In this document: positions 1 to 7,938 of the stretch, in pieces
Layout: each line of letters begins with the position of its first letter
Position numbering within the stretch: the stretch's first letter is position 1
NCBI GenBank assembly: GCA_035636095.1
Contig: DASPZU010000064.1
Coordinates: 1 to 24,131, forward strand
DNA length: 24,131 bases
Source: Gp7-AA10 sp035636095
Lineage (GTDB): Bacteria > Acidobacteriota > Thermoanaerobaculia > Gp7-AA8
Reading direction: 5' to 3'
Translations under genes and position numbers: made by a program
Notes under the pieces: generated by a model
Seen by the model: only the letters and a program-made list of their open reading frames with translations
What the model was told of the DNA's origin: nothing
Database searches by the model: none

Positions 1-669
1 GAACCGGAGATGCTTGGCATACCGAAACACGAACGGCACCTGAATTCCGAGCTGCGCGCCGGCGCCGATCACGGTCCCCCACGAGGCCCACACTGCCAGC
101 GCACGGTCGTTCACCCGGCCGCCGAACATCACCAGCGTCGCGATCATCACGATGTTCATGAGCACCGGAGCAACGTACGAGACAAAGAATTTTCTGTGGC
201 TGTTGAGAATCCCGAGACACCACGATGACAGCACCAGCAGTCCGATGCCGGGAAAGAGGATCCGCACCACCACGATCGTCAACTCGCGGGCTTCGCCTTT
301 GAAGCCGGGCGCGATCACGATCAGCAACCACGGCGTGAGTAAAACGCCGATGAGCACGAGAATCGCGACGGTCAGAGCCAGCAGCGAAGCGATGATTCCC
401 GCCACGCGTCCGGCCAGCTCCTCCTCCCCTTCGGCCAGCAGTCGGGCATAGACCGGGATGAACGAGGCGGACAGGACGCCCTCGCCAAACAGATTCTGAA
501 GAAAATTGGGAATGCGATAGGCAGCCGAGAAGACTCCGGCGGCGTCGGAATTGCCGAGGTAGTACGAGAATATTTTCTGGCGGACGAATCCCGACAAACG
601 GCTGAGCAGAATCCCAGCGGCGACAAGGGCCGCAAACCCCGCCCGTGGACGTCTGGTTGCGGAATTCAC
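1..669 (-). CDS. murJ: MurJ/MviN lipid II flippase, N-terminal part (runs off the window start)
   Basis: Reading the minus strand from a GTG at 669 gives 223 codons with no stop before the window edge. The product opens with a short basic stretch, then a hydrophobic helix and the segment RLSGFVRQKIFSYYLG, which is typical of the first helices of MurJ. A second recognisable stretch, AYRIPNFLQNLFGEG, follows, and then several hydrophobic helices. MurJ is an inner-membrane MOP-superfamily protein that flips lipid-linked peptidoglycan precursor to the periplasmic face. An in-frame stop lies just upstream (TAG at 691-693 on the plus strand), and GTG is the only good initiation codon before the conserved helix. 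The C-terminal half of the usual roughly 500-residue protein lies outside the window. It is divergent from the isoprenoid pair, with about 30 bp between starts. Confidence 0.9.
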   Translation of the reverse strand, partial: MNSATRRPRAGFAALVAAGILLSRLSGFVRQKIFSYYLGNSDAAGVFSAAYRIPNFLQNLFGEGVLSASFIPVYARLLAEGEEELAGRVAGIIASLLALTVAILVLIGVLLTPWLLIVIAPGFKGEARELTIVVVRILFPGIGLLVLSSWCLGILNSHRKFFVSYVAPVLMNIVMIATLVMFGGRVNDRALAVWASWGTVIGAGAQLGIQVPFVFRYAKHLRF

Positions 670-698
670 ATTGGTATCAGAACGATAAGATGACTCAG

Positions 699-1832
699 AT
701 GCAACCTATCCGCATTGCAGGCGCGGGGCCATCGGGGCTGGCCGCGGCGATCGCTCTGGCGCGGGGAGGGCGGAAGGTGGAGGTCCACGAGGCCCGCCCG
801 GACGTCGGAACGCGCTTCATCGGCGATCTCCAGATCATCGAGTCGGCCTCGGAGCGCGAGCCAATCCCCACCTTCCTCGATCGCATCGGCATCGCCCGCA
901 ACTTCTATTTTCGCCCGGCGGACTGGGCGACGTTTTACGATCACACCCACACCGCGCGCGTGATCCGCAGCGGCGAGCCATACGGATGGTTCATTCGGCG
1001 CGGCGCGGAAGAAGGAACGCTCGATCGAGGACTGGTGGCGCAAGCACGCAACGCCGGCGCGAAGGTGGTGTTCAACAGCCGGCTGGGAATCGACGTAGCC
1101 GATATCGTGGCTACCGGCCCGGCGGCTCCGGACGGACTGGCGCGCGAAATGACGTGGCGGACCGATGAGCCGGAGCGCATCGATGTCTACTTCGATCACA
1201 AACTCTCGCCGGGCGGCTACTTCTATCTTTTCATCCTCGACGGTTTCGCGACCTTCGGATGCGCGATCGTCGCGGATTTCAAACGGATTGACGACTACTT
1301 CGATCATTCGCTGGCCGCGGCGCAGACACTCCATCGATTCACGATACCGGCCGAGACGCGCACCGGCTACTCCTACATGAATTTTCATCTCAAGCAGCGC
1401 GCCACCAACGGTCACACGCGATTCGTCGGCGAAGCCGCCGGTTTTCAGGACTATCTCTTCGGCCTCGGCATCCGCTACGCGCTGACCAGCGGCCATCTCG
1501 CGGCGCGAAGCATCATGGAAGAGCGCGACTTCGATGATCTGTGGCGCGCCGAGTTGGGCGCCAAGCAGGAGACCAGCCTCGTCAATCGATTCCTGTACGA
1601 AACGGGCGGCAACTTCGGACTGGCCATGTTCGTGCGACAAGCGGCCCGGGCACGCGACTTTCGCGGCTACCTGAGCCAATGGCATCGGCGGCCGTGGTGG
1701 AAGTCGATGCTCGCGCCGATGGTGCGGCGCTTCTGGCGGCATCGCGGGCGCTGTCAACACAAACCGGGCGAGCATTGGTGCCGCTCGCGCGACACCGAGA
1801 TGAAAGTGCCGCCGTTGGGACCGGCATCATGA
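699..1832 (+). CDS. FAD-dependent oxidoreductase, geranylgeranyl-reductase-like
   Basis: A 377-residue protein opens with a dinucleotide-binding fold (GAGPSG at residues 8-13, acidic residue at the end of the second strand in VEVHEARP). Further on it shows a PGGYFYLF segment and GEAAGFQDYLFGLGIRYAL. These match the substrate-side and FAD-binding signatures of the geranylgeranyl reductase branch of flavoprotein monooxygenase-like enzymes. Its stop overlaps the start of the next gene by 4 bp (ATGA), so it is probably coupled to a squalene/phytoene synthase and acts on an isoprenoid. The exact substrate is unknown. ATG codons at 690 and 699 are both possible; I chose 699 because TAAGAT at 686-691 would then be a -10 box 7 nt before a leaderless start. 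The C-terminal tail is short, basic and has two cysteines. It is not the amine-oxidase-type HpnE. Confidence 0.75.
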   Translation: MQPIRIAGAGPSGLAAAIALARGGRKVEVHEARPDVGTRFIGDLQIIESASEREPIPTFLDRIGIARNFYFRPADWATFYDHTHTARVIRSGEPYGWFIRRGAEEGTLDRGLVAQARNAGAKVVFNSRLGIDVADIVATGPAAPDGLAREMTWRTDEPERIDVYFDHKLSPGGYFYLFILDGFATFGCAIVADFKRIDDYFDHSLAAAQTLHRFTIPAETRTGYSYMNFHLKQRATNGHTRFVGEAAGFQDYLFGLGIRYALTSGHLAARSIMEERDFDDLWRAELGAKQETSLVNRFLYETGGNFGLAMFVRQAARARDFRGYLSQWHRRPWWKSMLAPMVRRFWRHRGRCQHKPGEHWCRSRDTEMKVPPLGPAS

Positions 1833-2668
1833 GCGCGACCCTCGAGCAGTCCTACGCCTTCTGCCGAAAAATCGCACATCAATACGGTGCGAATTTCTCA
1901 GTGGGATTCCGGTTTCTGCCGCGTCAGAAACGGCGCGCGGTGTACGCGGCCTACGCCTTTTGCCGTTGGGCCGACGACATCGCGGACGAAAACGGCGGGC
2001 TGAAGCCCGCCGCTACACTCGATGAATGGCAACGAGAGCTCGATCGCTGCTATGGGGGGAATCCGACACATCCGATCACCATCGCCCTGGCGGACGCATT
2101 GCGCTTCTTCAGCATCCCGAAATCGGCGTTCGTCGCGCTGATCGAGGGTTGCCGGCAGGATCTCGTCAAGACGCGCTACGCGAACTTCGATGAGCTGCTG
2201 CGATACTGCGAGCTGGTGGCCTGGTCGATCTCCGATATCTCGCTGGCAATCTTTGGTTATCGCACGCCAAAAGCGGTCGAGCATGGGAGGAATCTCGCGA
2301 CCGCTCTGCAACTCACCAACGTCACCCGCGATGTCGGCGACGATCTTCGTCGCGATCGCGTCTACATTCCGCAGGATGAGCTGTGCCGGTTTGGCGTGAA
2401 GGACTTCGACTGCGGCGACGCAACCCGGCAGCTCATTGAATTTCAGATCGCGCGTGCCGAGTCGTACTTCCGCGCTGCCGAACCGCTTCTGGGCGAGCTG
2501 TCGTTCGATGCGCGATTTCCTGTTTTGCTGATGGGGGGAATCTACGCCACGGTCCTGGCGCGTCTGAGGCGTGAGCCGCTGGTGGTCCTTCGCGAGCGGC
2601 TGTCGCTCAGTCGGTTCGCAAAGGTCGCGGTGGTCATCGCGCGTCTTCTCCACCCGCGATTCGTCTAA
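1829..2668 (+). CDS. Squalene/phytoene synthase family protein (HpnD/CrtB-like)
   Basis: The 279-residue product carries both aspartate-rich prenyl-diphosphate binding motifs of trans-isoprenyl head-to-head synthases: DDIAD at residues 49-53 and DVGDD at 168-172, the latter inside QLTNVTRDVGDDLRRDR followed by VYIPQDEL. The family condenses two C15 or C20 prenyl diphosphates to presqualene/squalene or phytoene. The second motif resembles CrtB/HpnD more than HpnC. The start at 1829 overlaps the stop of the upstream reductase (ATGA). Family membership is secure. Whether the product is squalene for hopanoids or a carotenoid cannot be told, because no cyclase or desaturase is in the window. A palindromic repeat at 1993-2012 lies in frame right after the first motif and encodes GGLKPAA. 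Confidence 0.87.
   Translation: MSATLEQSYAFCRKIAHQYGANFSVGFRFLPRQKRRAVYAAYAFCRWADDIADENGGLKPAATLDEWQRELDRCYGGNPTHPITIALADALRFFSIPKSAFVALIEGCRQDLVKTRYANFDELLRYCELVAWSISDISLAIFGYRTPKAVEHGRNLATALQLTNVTRDVGDDLRRDRVYIPQDELCRFGVKDFDCGDATRQLIEFQIARAESYFRAAEPLLGELSFDARFPVLLMGGIYATVLARLRREPLVVLRERLSLSRFAKVAVVIARLLHPRFV
1993..2012. repeat. REP-like palindrome inside the synthase gene
   Basis: An 8-bp perfect inverted repeat, CGGCGGGC and GCCCGCCG, is separated by the loop TGAA. It is translated in frame as part of the loop after the first DxxxD motif. The form resembles dispersed GC-rich repeats (REP-like) seen intergenically in many GC-rich bacteria, but its copy number here is unknown. Confidence 0.5.
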
Positions 2669-2679
2669 AGATAAAGATT

Positions 2680-3447
2680 ATGTTGCGGCCCTTCCTCGCC
2701 ACGCTGTTGTTTGCGGCCCCTGCGGTTGCGCAGACGCCGCAAAGTGTGAGAGTGCTCGTGCCGATTGTCGGCAGCGTCACCGGACCGAACGAAGTCCGCT
2801 GGAAGACCGACGTCGAATTGCGCAACGACAGCCGTGAAGAAATGTTCGTTGCTCTCCGCCTCCCCACCGCACCCGACCAGCCCACGATCGCCTTCACACT
2901 TCCAGCCAACGGAACGCAGCGATTTGCCGACGTCGTCGGCCAGGCGTTCGGGATGGACGCCGCGCTCTCGCCCCTGATCGTCGAGACCATGGGAAAGCGT
3001 TCCGTACGCGTCAGCGCGAGTGCCTATGCCATTCACGGTACGGACGTCACCCGCCCCGAGGCCATTCCGATCGTCTACAGCGATACCTCCTATCCCTTTC
3101 GCACGCTGAACAACCTTTCCTTCAGCGACGTCTTCCGCACCAACATCGGCCTCGTCAATCTGGGCGAACACGAGGCGACCTTTACGCTGGCCCTGCAGCG
3201 AGTCGTGGGTCGCAATATCGCCGTGGCGCGGATTTCAATCCCGGCCAATTCCCTGGCGCACACGTCGATTCAGAGCCTTTTTCCGCTGATTGCGAAGGGG
3301 GACGATTTCAACGTCGTCGTCGAAACGAGCGCGCCCAACACCTACGTCTACGCCTCGGTCGTCGAAAACGCGACCAGCGAAGCCCGCTTCATCGCCCCCT
3401 CGATCGGCACGCCGGAAAGCCAGGCCCTCGCTCGAAACGGGCAGTAG
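2680..3447 (+). CDS. Secreted protein of unknown function
   Basis: The 255-residue product begins with a clear Sec signal peptide (MLRPFLATLLFAAPAVAQ, cleavage after about residue 18). The mature part starts with a strand-rich segment (VRVLVPIVGSVTG, then WKTDVELRNDS) and has a second similar segment (FSDVFRTNIGLVNLG). Two related beta-rich modules are therefore likely, each pairing a polar exposed strand with a statement like TDVELRN or TNIGLVN. I do not recognise a named enzyme family and see no catalytic motif. The gene starts 11 nt after the synthase, so it is probably co-transcribed, and a long hairpin follows immediately. The link to isoprenoid chemistry is by position only. Confidence 0.75.
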   Translation: MLRPFLATLLFAAPAVAQTPQSVRVLVPIVGSVTGPNEVRWKTDVELRNDSREEMFVALRLPTAPDQPTIAFTLPANGTQRFADVVGQAFGMDAALSPLIVETMGKRSVRVSASAYAIHGTDVTRPEAIPIVYSDTSYPFRTLNNLSFSDVFRTNIGLVNLGEHEATFTLALQRVVGRNIAVARISIPANSLAHTSIQSLFPLIAKGDDFNVVVETSAPNTYVYASVVENATSEARFIAPSIGTPESQALARNGQ

Positions 3448-3451
3448 GGAA

Positions 3452-3526
3452 AGTCAGAAGGCAGAAAGCAGAAGGCAGAAGTGGTGCGGTTTGATCCTTC
3501 TGCCTTCAGCCTTCTGCCTTCTGACT
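3452..3526. repeat. Inverted heptamer hairpin, locus A (GAAGGCA units)
   Basis: Two 30-nt arms (3452-3481 and 3497-3526) are complementary at 28 of 30 positions around a 15-nt loop. The left arm is a tandem of GAAGGCA, GAAAGCA, GAAGGCA with partial ends. The right arm is the mirror in TGCCTTC/AGCCTTC units, again 7 bp apart. It lies 4 nt after the stop of the upstream gene and 20 nt before the next start, so transcribed RNA would fold into a very long stem. There is no U-tract. Confidence 0.85.
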
Positions 3527-3546
3527 TGCGTTATCCTTATTCGGCC

Positions 3547-3714
3547 ATGAGCGAGCCGGAGTACTACATCTGCTTGCAGTGCGAAACACCCTCCTACCAA
3601 TTCGAATACGACCAGGACAAGGACAAGCTCATCAGCATCATTTGCCAGACTTGCGGCACTGATGATCCGGCCGACTTCGTCACCGAGTCGGAGCTGGAAG
3701 AAGAGCAGTCGTAA
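3547..3714 (+). CDS. Small zinc-ribbon-like protein
   Basis: A 55-residue acidic protein beginning MSEPEYYICLQCET. It has two CxxC knuckles, CLQC near residue 9 and CQTC near residue 34, spaced about 22 residues apart, which suits a single structural zinc site. The C-terminal tail is strongly acidic (ESELEEEQS). No catalytic residues are apparent and the family is not one I can name. Start is the ATG at 3547; upstream in-frame codons fall in the hairpin repeat and are unlikely to be translated. A TA-rich TATCCT (3532-3537) could be a -10 box. The gene lies 12 nt before the uridine kinase gene and is probably co-transcribed with it. Confidence 0.7.
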   Translation: MSEPEYYICLQCETPSYQFEYDQDKDKLISIICQTCGTDDPADFVTESELEEEQS

Positions 3715-3726
3715 CCCCAACCATCG

Positions 3727-4344
3727 ATGCAGGCGCCCGTCATCATCGGCATTGCCGGCGGAACGGGATCGGGCAAGACCACCGTCGCGCGTGCGATTTA
3801 CGACCACGTCGGCCGCGACCGGATCGAGTGGATCTCGCACGACTCGTACTATCGCAATTTCGACGGACTTTCGACCGAAGAACGGCACAGGATCAATTTC
3901 GATCACCCCGATTCGCTGGAGACCGAGCTCCTCACCCGGCACCTCGACGTGCTCGCGAAGGGATCTTCAGTTGACGTCCCGACGTACGATTTTGCCGCGC
4001 ACGCGCGGCGTCAGGAGACCCAGCGCGTCGAGCCCCGGCGCGTCATCATCGTGGAAGGCATTCTGGTCCTGGCCGAACCCGAGCTGCGAAAACGCATCGA
4101 TATCAAGCTGTTCGTCGACACGCCGGCGGACATCCGATTCATGCGCCGGCTCCTGCGTGACATTCAATCGCGCGGACGTACGCTCGAATCCGTCGTGCAG
4201 CAATACATGACCACGGTTCGGCCGATGCACGAAGAATTCGTCGAGCCGTCGAAGCGCTACGCCGATCTGATCATCCCGGAAGGCGGCGAGAATCGCGTGG
4301 CACTCGACGCGATCATTGCGCGGGTGGAGCACCTGCTGGCGTAG
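3727..4344 (+). CDS. udk: Uridine kinase
   Basis: The 205-residue product has the full P-loop GGTGSGKT at residues 11-18, the SHDSYYRN segment after it, INFDHPDSLE, and the substrate-side YDFAAHARR and VEGILVL motifs of uridine/cytidine kinase. The enzyme phosphorylates uridine and cytidine to the monophosphates in pyrimidine salvage, in the cytoplasm. Its length matches the usual 200-215 residues. No strong Shine-Dalgarno is visible before 3727, so it may rely on coupling to the small zinc-ribbon gene. The 3' end overlaps the convergent exbD-like gene by 32 bp. Confidence 0.93.
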   Translation: MQAPVIIGIAGGTGSGKTTVARAIYDHVGRDRIEWISHDSYYRNFDGLSTEERHRINFDHPDSLETELLTRHLDVLAKGSSVDVPTYDFAAHARRQETQRVEPRRVIIVEGILVLAEPELRKRIDIKLFVDTPADIRFMRRLLRDIQSRGRTLESVVQQYMTTVRPMHEEFVEPSKRYADLIIPEGGENRVALDAIIARVEHLLA

Positions 4345-4732
4345 TCTTCTCGGCCGCCAGACCTACGCTCTCGAATCCCGCATTGCGGCACGTGTCGAGA
4401 ACGCGTATCACCTCTCCGTAGGCCAACGATTTGTCCGCTCGAACGACCACCGGCCGGCTGTGCTGCTTGCTGCGGCGTTGAAGCTCGGATTCGAGCTGCT
4501 CCGAGCGGATGACGACGGAATCGAGATAAATCGTTCCATCCCTGTTCACCGTAATCTGCATCGGCCGCTTCGAGAGATCACCCGCGGTGGTTGATTGTGG
4601 CAGGCGCACTGGAACTCCCTGAACGAGTGTCGGCAGCACGATCATGAAAATGATGAGGAGCACAAGGCAGACGTCGACGAGCGGTGTGACGTTGATCTCC
4701 GATTGGAGTGAACTTGCCGGTGTCGCGCGCAT
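4313..4732 (-). CDS. ExbD/TolR family biopolymer transport protein
   Basis: The 139-residue product is an N-terminally anchored membrane protein: a short cytoplasmic start, SEINVTPLVDVCLVLLIIF with the conserved proton-path aspartate (D20), one transmembrane helix to about residue 36, then a periplasmic domain with ITVNRDGTIYLD and VVVRADKSLAYGEV, both typical of ExbD/TolR. The start at 4732 is supported by an AGGAGG Shine-Dalgarno 6 nt upstream; an in-frame ATG at 4777 is less likely. ExbD works with ExbB and a TonB-like protein to use proton motive force. No such partner is in the window, so it is an orphan here. It overlaps udk tail to tail by 32 bp. Confidence 0.9.
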   Translation of the reverse strand: MRATPASSLQSEINVTPLVDVCLVLLIIFMIVLPTLVQGVPVRLPQSTTAGDLSKRPMQITVNRDGTIYLDSVVIRSEQLESELQRRSKQHSRPVVVRADKSLAYGEVIRVLDTCRNAGFESVGLAAEKTTPAGAPPAQ

Positions 4733-4811
4733 GGAGCACCTCCTGCTCGTTGGACACCGGCAACGGGCAAGCGGCAACCGATCAGATATGCTTGGCCGTC
4801 AAGGGGGTCCA

Positions 4812-5663
4812 ATGCTCAAAGTTGTTAGCGCGCTCCTGATGTCCGCCGGCGTCGCGTATGCGAGCGATCCGGGAACCGCCAGTGGCACGATGACGGTCGC
4901 CGGAAAAAAGACGCAGCTGCGCTACGCCGTTGCGAAGACGACCGAAAACGCCTTCGACAAGAAAAAAACGGACATGGTGGTGCTCCTCAGCAATATCCCC
5001 GTCACGGTCGAAGAGTTCTCGAGCATCGGAAAAATGATGGACCTCTCCGACAGCGGCAAGCTGACCGGCGTCGAAGTTGAGATCACGCCGGAGAAGAGCA
5101 TCATCAGTGGAACGCTCTACAGCCCCGATTTTCACTTCCAGGGCAACAGCTTTTCAGCGGTCGGCATGCACCAGTTCGACTCGACGAAGCTCACGAAAAA
5201 TGAGGCCGCCGGAAAACTGTCGACGACGCACGCGTCATCGTTCAGAAGCGTTTCATACTCGTACTCCGCGACGTTCGACGCAGTCGTAAAGGCGCCCAAA
5301 GCACCGACTCCACCGAAACTCAAAGGCACGCCCATTCCCGCGGGCGGCGACATCGGCAAGAGTTATCTCGCGTTCGTGCAAAGCGTCACGAAGGGAGACC
5401 TTGCCGCAGTTCAAAATGGAGTGAGCGCTGACCGCGCCAAGGAAATGAAGGCCGACCCCGACTTCAAGAAGTTTTTTCCGCTCATGCAGGCGATGGAGCC
5501 GAAAAACATCAAGCTCACCGGCGGAGCGGTCGACGGCGACAATGCAACGCTGACCGCAACCGGAACGAGCGACGGAGATCCCGCCACCGGAACCATCACG
5601 ATGGTTCGCGAAGGCGGGAAGTGGAAAGTCGCGAAGGAGAGCTGGAGCTCGACGCACAAGTGA
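4812..5663 (+). CDS. Secreted protein of unknown function with an NTF2-like C-terminal region
   Basis: A 283-residue exported protein. The signal peptide MLKVVSALLMSAGVAYA is followed by a mature domain of about 130 residues rich in strands (SGTMTVAGKKTQLRYAVAK onward), a Pro/Lys linker (APKAPTPPKLKG) and a C-terminal region of about 95 residues. The latter, YLAFVQSVTKGDLAAVQNG to GGKWKVAKESW, has the pattern of small NTF2-like or DUF4878-like domains; this is a weak, motif-level impression. Start ATG at 4812 has AAGGGGG 5 nt upstream. It is convergent with the S9 peptidase gene and divergent from the exbD-like gene. Confidence 0.75.
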   Translation: MLKVVSALLMSAGVAYASDPGTASGTMTVAGKKTQLRYAVAKTTENAFDKKKTDMVVLLSNIPVTVEEFSSIGKMMDLSDSGKLTGVEVEITPEKSIISGTLYSPDFHFQGNSFSAVGMHQFDSTKLTKNEAAGKLSTTHASSFRSVSYSYSATFDAVVKAPKAPTPPKLKGTPIPAGGDIGKSYLAFVQSVTKGDLAAVQNGVSADRAKEMKADPDFKKFFPLMQAMEPKNIKLTGGAVDGDNATLTATGTSDGDPATGTITMVREGGKWKVAKESWSSTHK

Positions 5664-5669
5664 GTGGAG

Positions 5670-5689
5670 CGCCGCCGACCTCGGCGGCG
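5670..5689. terminator. Hairpin between convergent genes
   Basis: CGCCGCCGA and TCGGCGGCG form a perfect 9-bp stem around CC, directly between the stop codons of two convergent genes. It lacks a U-tract on either strand, so it is a possible bidirectional 3' stabiliser or weak terminator. Confidence 0.5.
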
Positions 5690-5690
5690 G

Positions 5691-7790
5691 TCAGCGCAAC
5701 TGCCACTTCAGAAACGACAGCCACTCCGCCTGATTGTTGACCTGCTCTTTCAGCGGCTCGCCGCCGGAGTGGCCGCTGGAAACGTGATAGCGCAGGAGCA
5801 CTGGATTTCGCGAGCCGGAGCTCGCCTGCATCATCGCCGTCATTTTGCGCGCGTGAAGCGGCGCGACGCGCGTGTCGGAATCGCCGCTGATGAACAGCAC
5901 CGCCGGATAGTTCTTTCCCTTCACGACGTGCTGATACGGCGAGTACGCGTAGATCCATTTGAACTGCTGCGGATCTTCACTCGATCCGTATTCGGGGACC
6001 CAGAATCGTGCCACCAGGAAACGGTGGTAGCGGATCATGTCGATCAGCGGATAGCTGCACACGACTGCCTTCACGAGATCGGGACGCTGCGTCAGCAGGG
6101 CCGTGACCAGCAGGCCGCCGTTGCTGCCGCCGCTGATGCCCAGGTGTTGGGGGGATGTGTAGTGTTGGTCGATGAGGTACTGGGCCGCGCCCGCGAAGTC
6201 ATCGAAAACGTTCTGTTTGTTCTCGAGCATCCCGGCCTTATGCCACGCCTCGCCGAATTCGCCGCCGCCGCGGAGATTGGCCAGCGCGTAAACGCCTCCG
6301 CTCTCGGCCCACGTCACAGCAGTGGCTGAGAATCCCGGGAGCGAGCTGAGAACGAATCCGCCGTAGCCGGTGAGCAGGGTCGGATTGCTGCCGTTGCGCT
6401 GCAGTCCTTTCTGGTACATCAGGAACATCGGGATGCGCGTGCCGTCCTTCGACGTGTACCAAACCTGCTCGACATTGAAGTCGGCCGAGTTCACCGGCGC
6501 GCTCTGCCGGAAGAACTGGGTGCTCGTGCGCGAGGCAACGTCGTACGCGTAAGTCGTCGGCGGCACGGCAAAAGAGGCGAATCGATAGAAGGCAATCGGC
6601 GACGTCCACTGACCGATGATGTTGCTGACGTTGCCGATGGTATCGAACTTGATCTCCTCCTGCTGACGCCCCTCGATGGTGTAGCCGATGACGCGCGGCT
6701 TCACGTTCTCCAGATAGTTTGCATAGATGCGGCCGCCGGCCAGCGCAACCGATTGCAACGCGGCGTTCTTGTTCTCGGGGACCAGCTCCTTCCAGTTCGC
6801 GCGCTCGGGATTTGCGACGTCGGCGATCATGATGCGTTCATTCGGCGCATCCCAGTTCGTCTGGATGATCAGCTTGTCGCCGGCGGCGTCCATGCCCGAC
6901 CGTGCTTCCAGATCGTTCACGACCGTGCGAATCGGGCCTTCGGTGGTCAGTTCTTTGATGTACAGCTCGGTCTTCTTGGCCGCTGAGCCGTAGGAGACCT
7001 GAATGAGCAGATAGCGACCGTCGTCGGAGATGCCCGAGCCGACGATCTTGTCGGGGCCGTAGCCTTCGCCGAACAGCGCATGCTCATCGCCGCCGCCGAC
7101 CGGACGCTGAAACACGTGCTGTTCCTTCGACGTGTAGCGCGTGAAGTACGCCGTACGTCCATCCGGCGTCAGCGAGACGCCGAAGTAGCGCGCCACGCTC
7201 AGCGGCACGCCGATGTCGTGACGGCCGTCGAGGTCGTAGAAGCGAACTTCGACCTCGTCAGCGCCACCCTGACGCACGAAATAGGACATCGTCTTGCCGT
7301 TGTCGCTCACGGCGTTGATGCCGACGTTGGTAGTGTGCTTTGGACTCATCGGTGCCGGGTCGATGAGCAGAATGTCAGGCCCGGTTGCGCTCTCCCGCAT
7401 GTAGATGGAGAAAAGATCCTGGCCGGCCGGGCGCTTGGTGAAAAAGTAACGTCCGCCCCGAACGATCGGAAAGCTCATCTGGTCGGTGTTGAGGAGAGAC
7501 TCGATCCGCTGAACAAACCGCGCCTTATCCGGAAGCTGCGCCAGCATCGCATCGGTGTAGGCATTCTCGCGGTTGATCCATTCTCGCGTGGCGGGGCTCT
7601 CCTGCTCTTCGAGCCAGCGGTACGGATCGGTAATTTCTACGCCTTGTATCGTCTCTGTCACAGGCGTGGCTTGGGTGACCGGAAGGGCTATCTTTGGCGG
7701 CTGGGCTGGGGGCGTGGTGGTCGTTGTGGTCGTTGTGGTCGTGCAGGCCGCTAAAACGAGCAGCAACAGCGCGATAGCGTTTCTTCTCAT
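5691..7790 (-). CDS. Prolyl oligopeptidase family (S9) serine peptidase, predicted lipoprotein
   Basis: The 699-residue product has a lipobox (LVLAAC, Cys16), ten threonines (17-26) and a Pro-rich linker. A beta-propeller region (about 70-430) begins with DPYRWLEEQESPATREWI, typical of S9A enzymes, and an alpha/beta-hydrolase domain (about 450-699) follows. The catalytic triad is visible: Ser556 in GGSNGG, Asp639 in GDSDTRV and His674 in SSGHSGG. S9A enzymes cleave short peptides after proline; here it is likely anchored to the outer face of a membrane. Start ATG at 7790 has GGAGG 5 nt upstream and gives the signal peptide at the right place; an upstream in-frame ATG at 7835 would spoil it. 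It is divergent from rpsU. Confidence 0.93.
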   Translation of the reverse strand: MRRNAIALLLLVLAACTTTTTTTTTTPPAQPPKIALPVTQATPVTETIQGVEITDPYRWLEEQESPATREWINRENAYTDAMLAQLPDKARFVQRIESLLNTDQMSFPIVRGGRYFFTKRPAGQDLFSIYMRESATGPDILLIDPAPMSPKHTTNVGINAVSDNGKTMSYFVRQGGADEVEVRFYDLDGRHDIGVPLSVARYFGVSLTPDGRTAYFTRYTSKEQHVFQRPVGGGDEHALFGEGYGPDKIVGSGISDDGRYLLIQVSYGSAAKKTELYIKELTTEGPIRTVVNDLEARSGMDAAGDKLIIQTNWDAPNERIMIADVANPERANWKELVPENKNAALQSVALAGGRIYANYLENVKPRVIGYTIEGRQQEEIKFDTIGNVSNIIGQWTSPIAFYRFASFAVPPTTYAYDVASRTSTQFFRQSAPVNSADFNVEQVWYTSKDGTRIPMFLMYQKGLQRNGSNPTLLTGYGGFVLSSLPGFSATAVTWAESGGVYALANLRGGGEFGEAWHKAGMLENKQNVFDDFAGAAQYLIDQHYTSPQHLGISGGSNGGLLVTALLTQRPDLVKAVVCSYPLIDMIRYHRFLVARFWVPEYGSSEDPQQFKWIYAYSPYQHVVKGKNYPAVLFISGDSDTRVAPLHARKMTAMMQASSGSRNPVLLRYHVSSGHSGGEPLKEQVNNQAEWLSFLKWQLR

Positions 7791-7812
7791 TGATTCCTCC
7801 GCGATGGCGCGC

Positions 7813-7818
7813 ATTCTA
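7813..7818 (-). promoter_or_regulatory. -10 box of the S9 peptidase gene
   Basis: TAGAAT read on the minus strand matches TATAAT at 5 of 6 positions and would start RNA about 16 nt before the GGAGGAATCA start region. I see no convincing -35. Confidence 0.4.
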
Positions 7819-7858
7819 ACCGGAATGGATTCCACCTCGGTGCCCGTTGAAACGAACG

Positions 7859-7887
7859 TTGACCGGTTTGTTAGCGGTCCCTAGAAT
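7859..7887 (+). promoter_or_regulatory. Sigma-70-type promoter of rpsU
   Basis: TTGACC (7859-7864), a 17-bp spacer, and TAGAAT (7882-7887) match the vegetative consensus at 5 of 6 positions each. The expected start is near 7894, leaving a leader of about 45 nt before rpsU. This is the clearest full promoter in the window and is likely to drive the whole rpsU cluster. Confidence 0.75.
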
Positions 7888-7938
7888 GATTTGACCCGGT
7901 GCGGGTCCGAATCGCCAGAAGAAGGGGGGGAGAAAAGG

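Noticed and set aside
666..1775. Minus-strand ORF of 369 codons
   Set aside because: Antisense to the FAD oxidoreductase with its clear nucleotide-binding fold; His/Arg-rich low-complexity product.
1898..2653. Minus-strand ORF of 251 codons
   Set aside because: Antisense shadow of the squalene/phytoene synthase.
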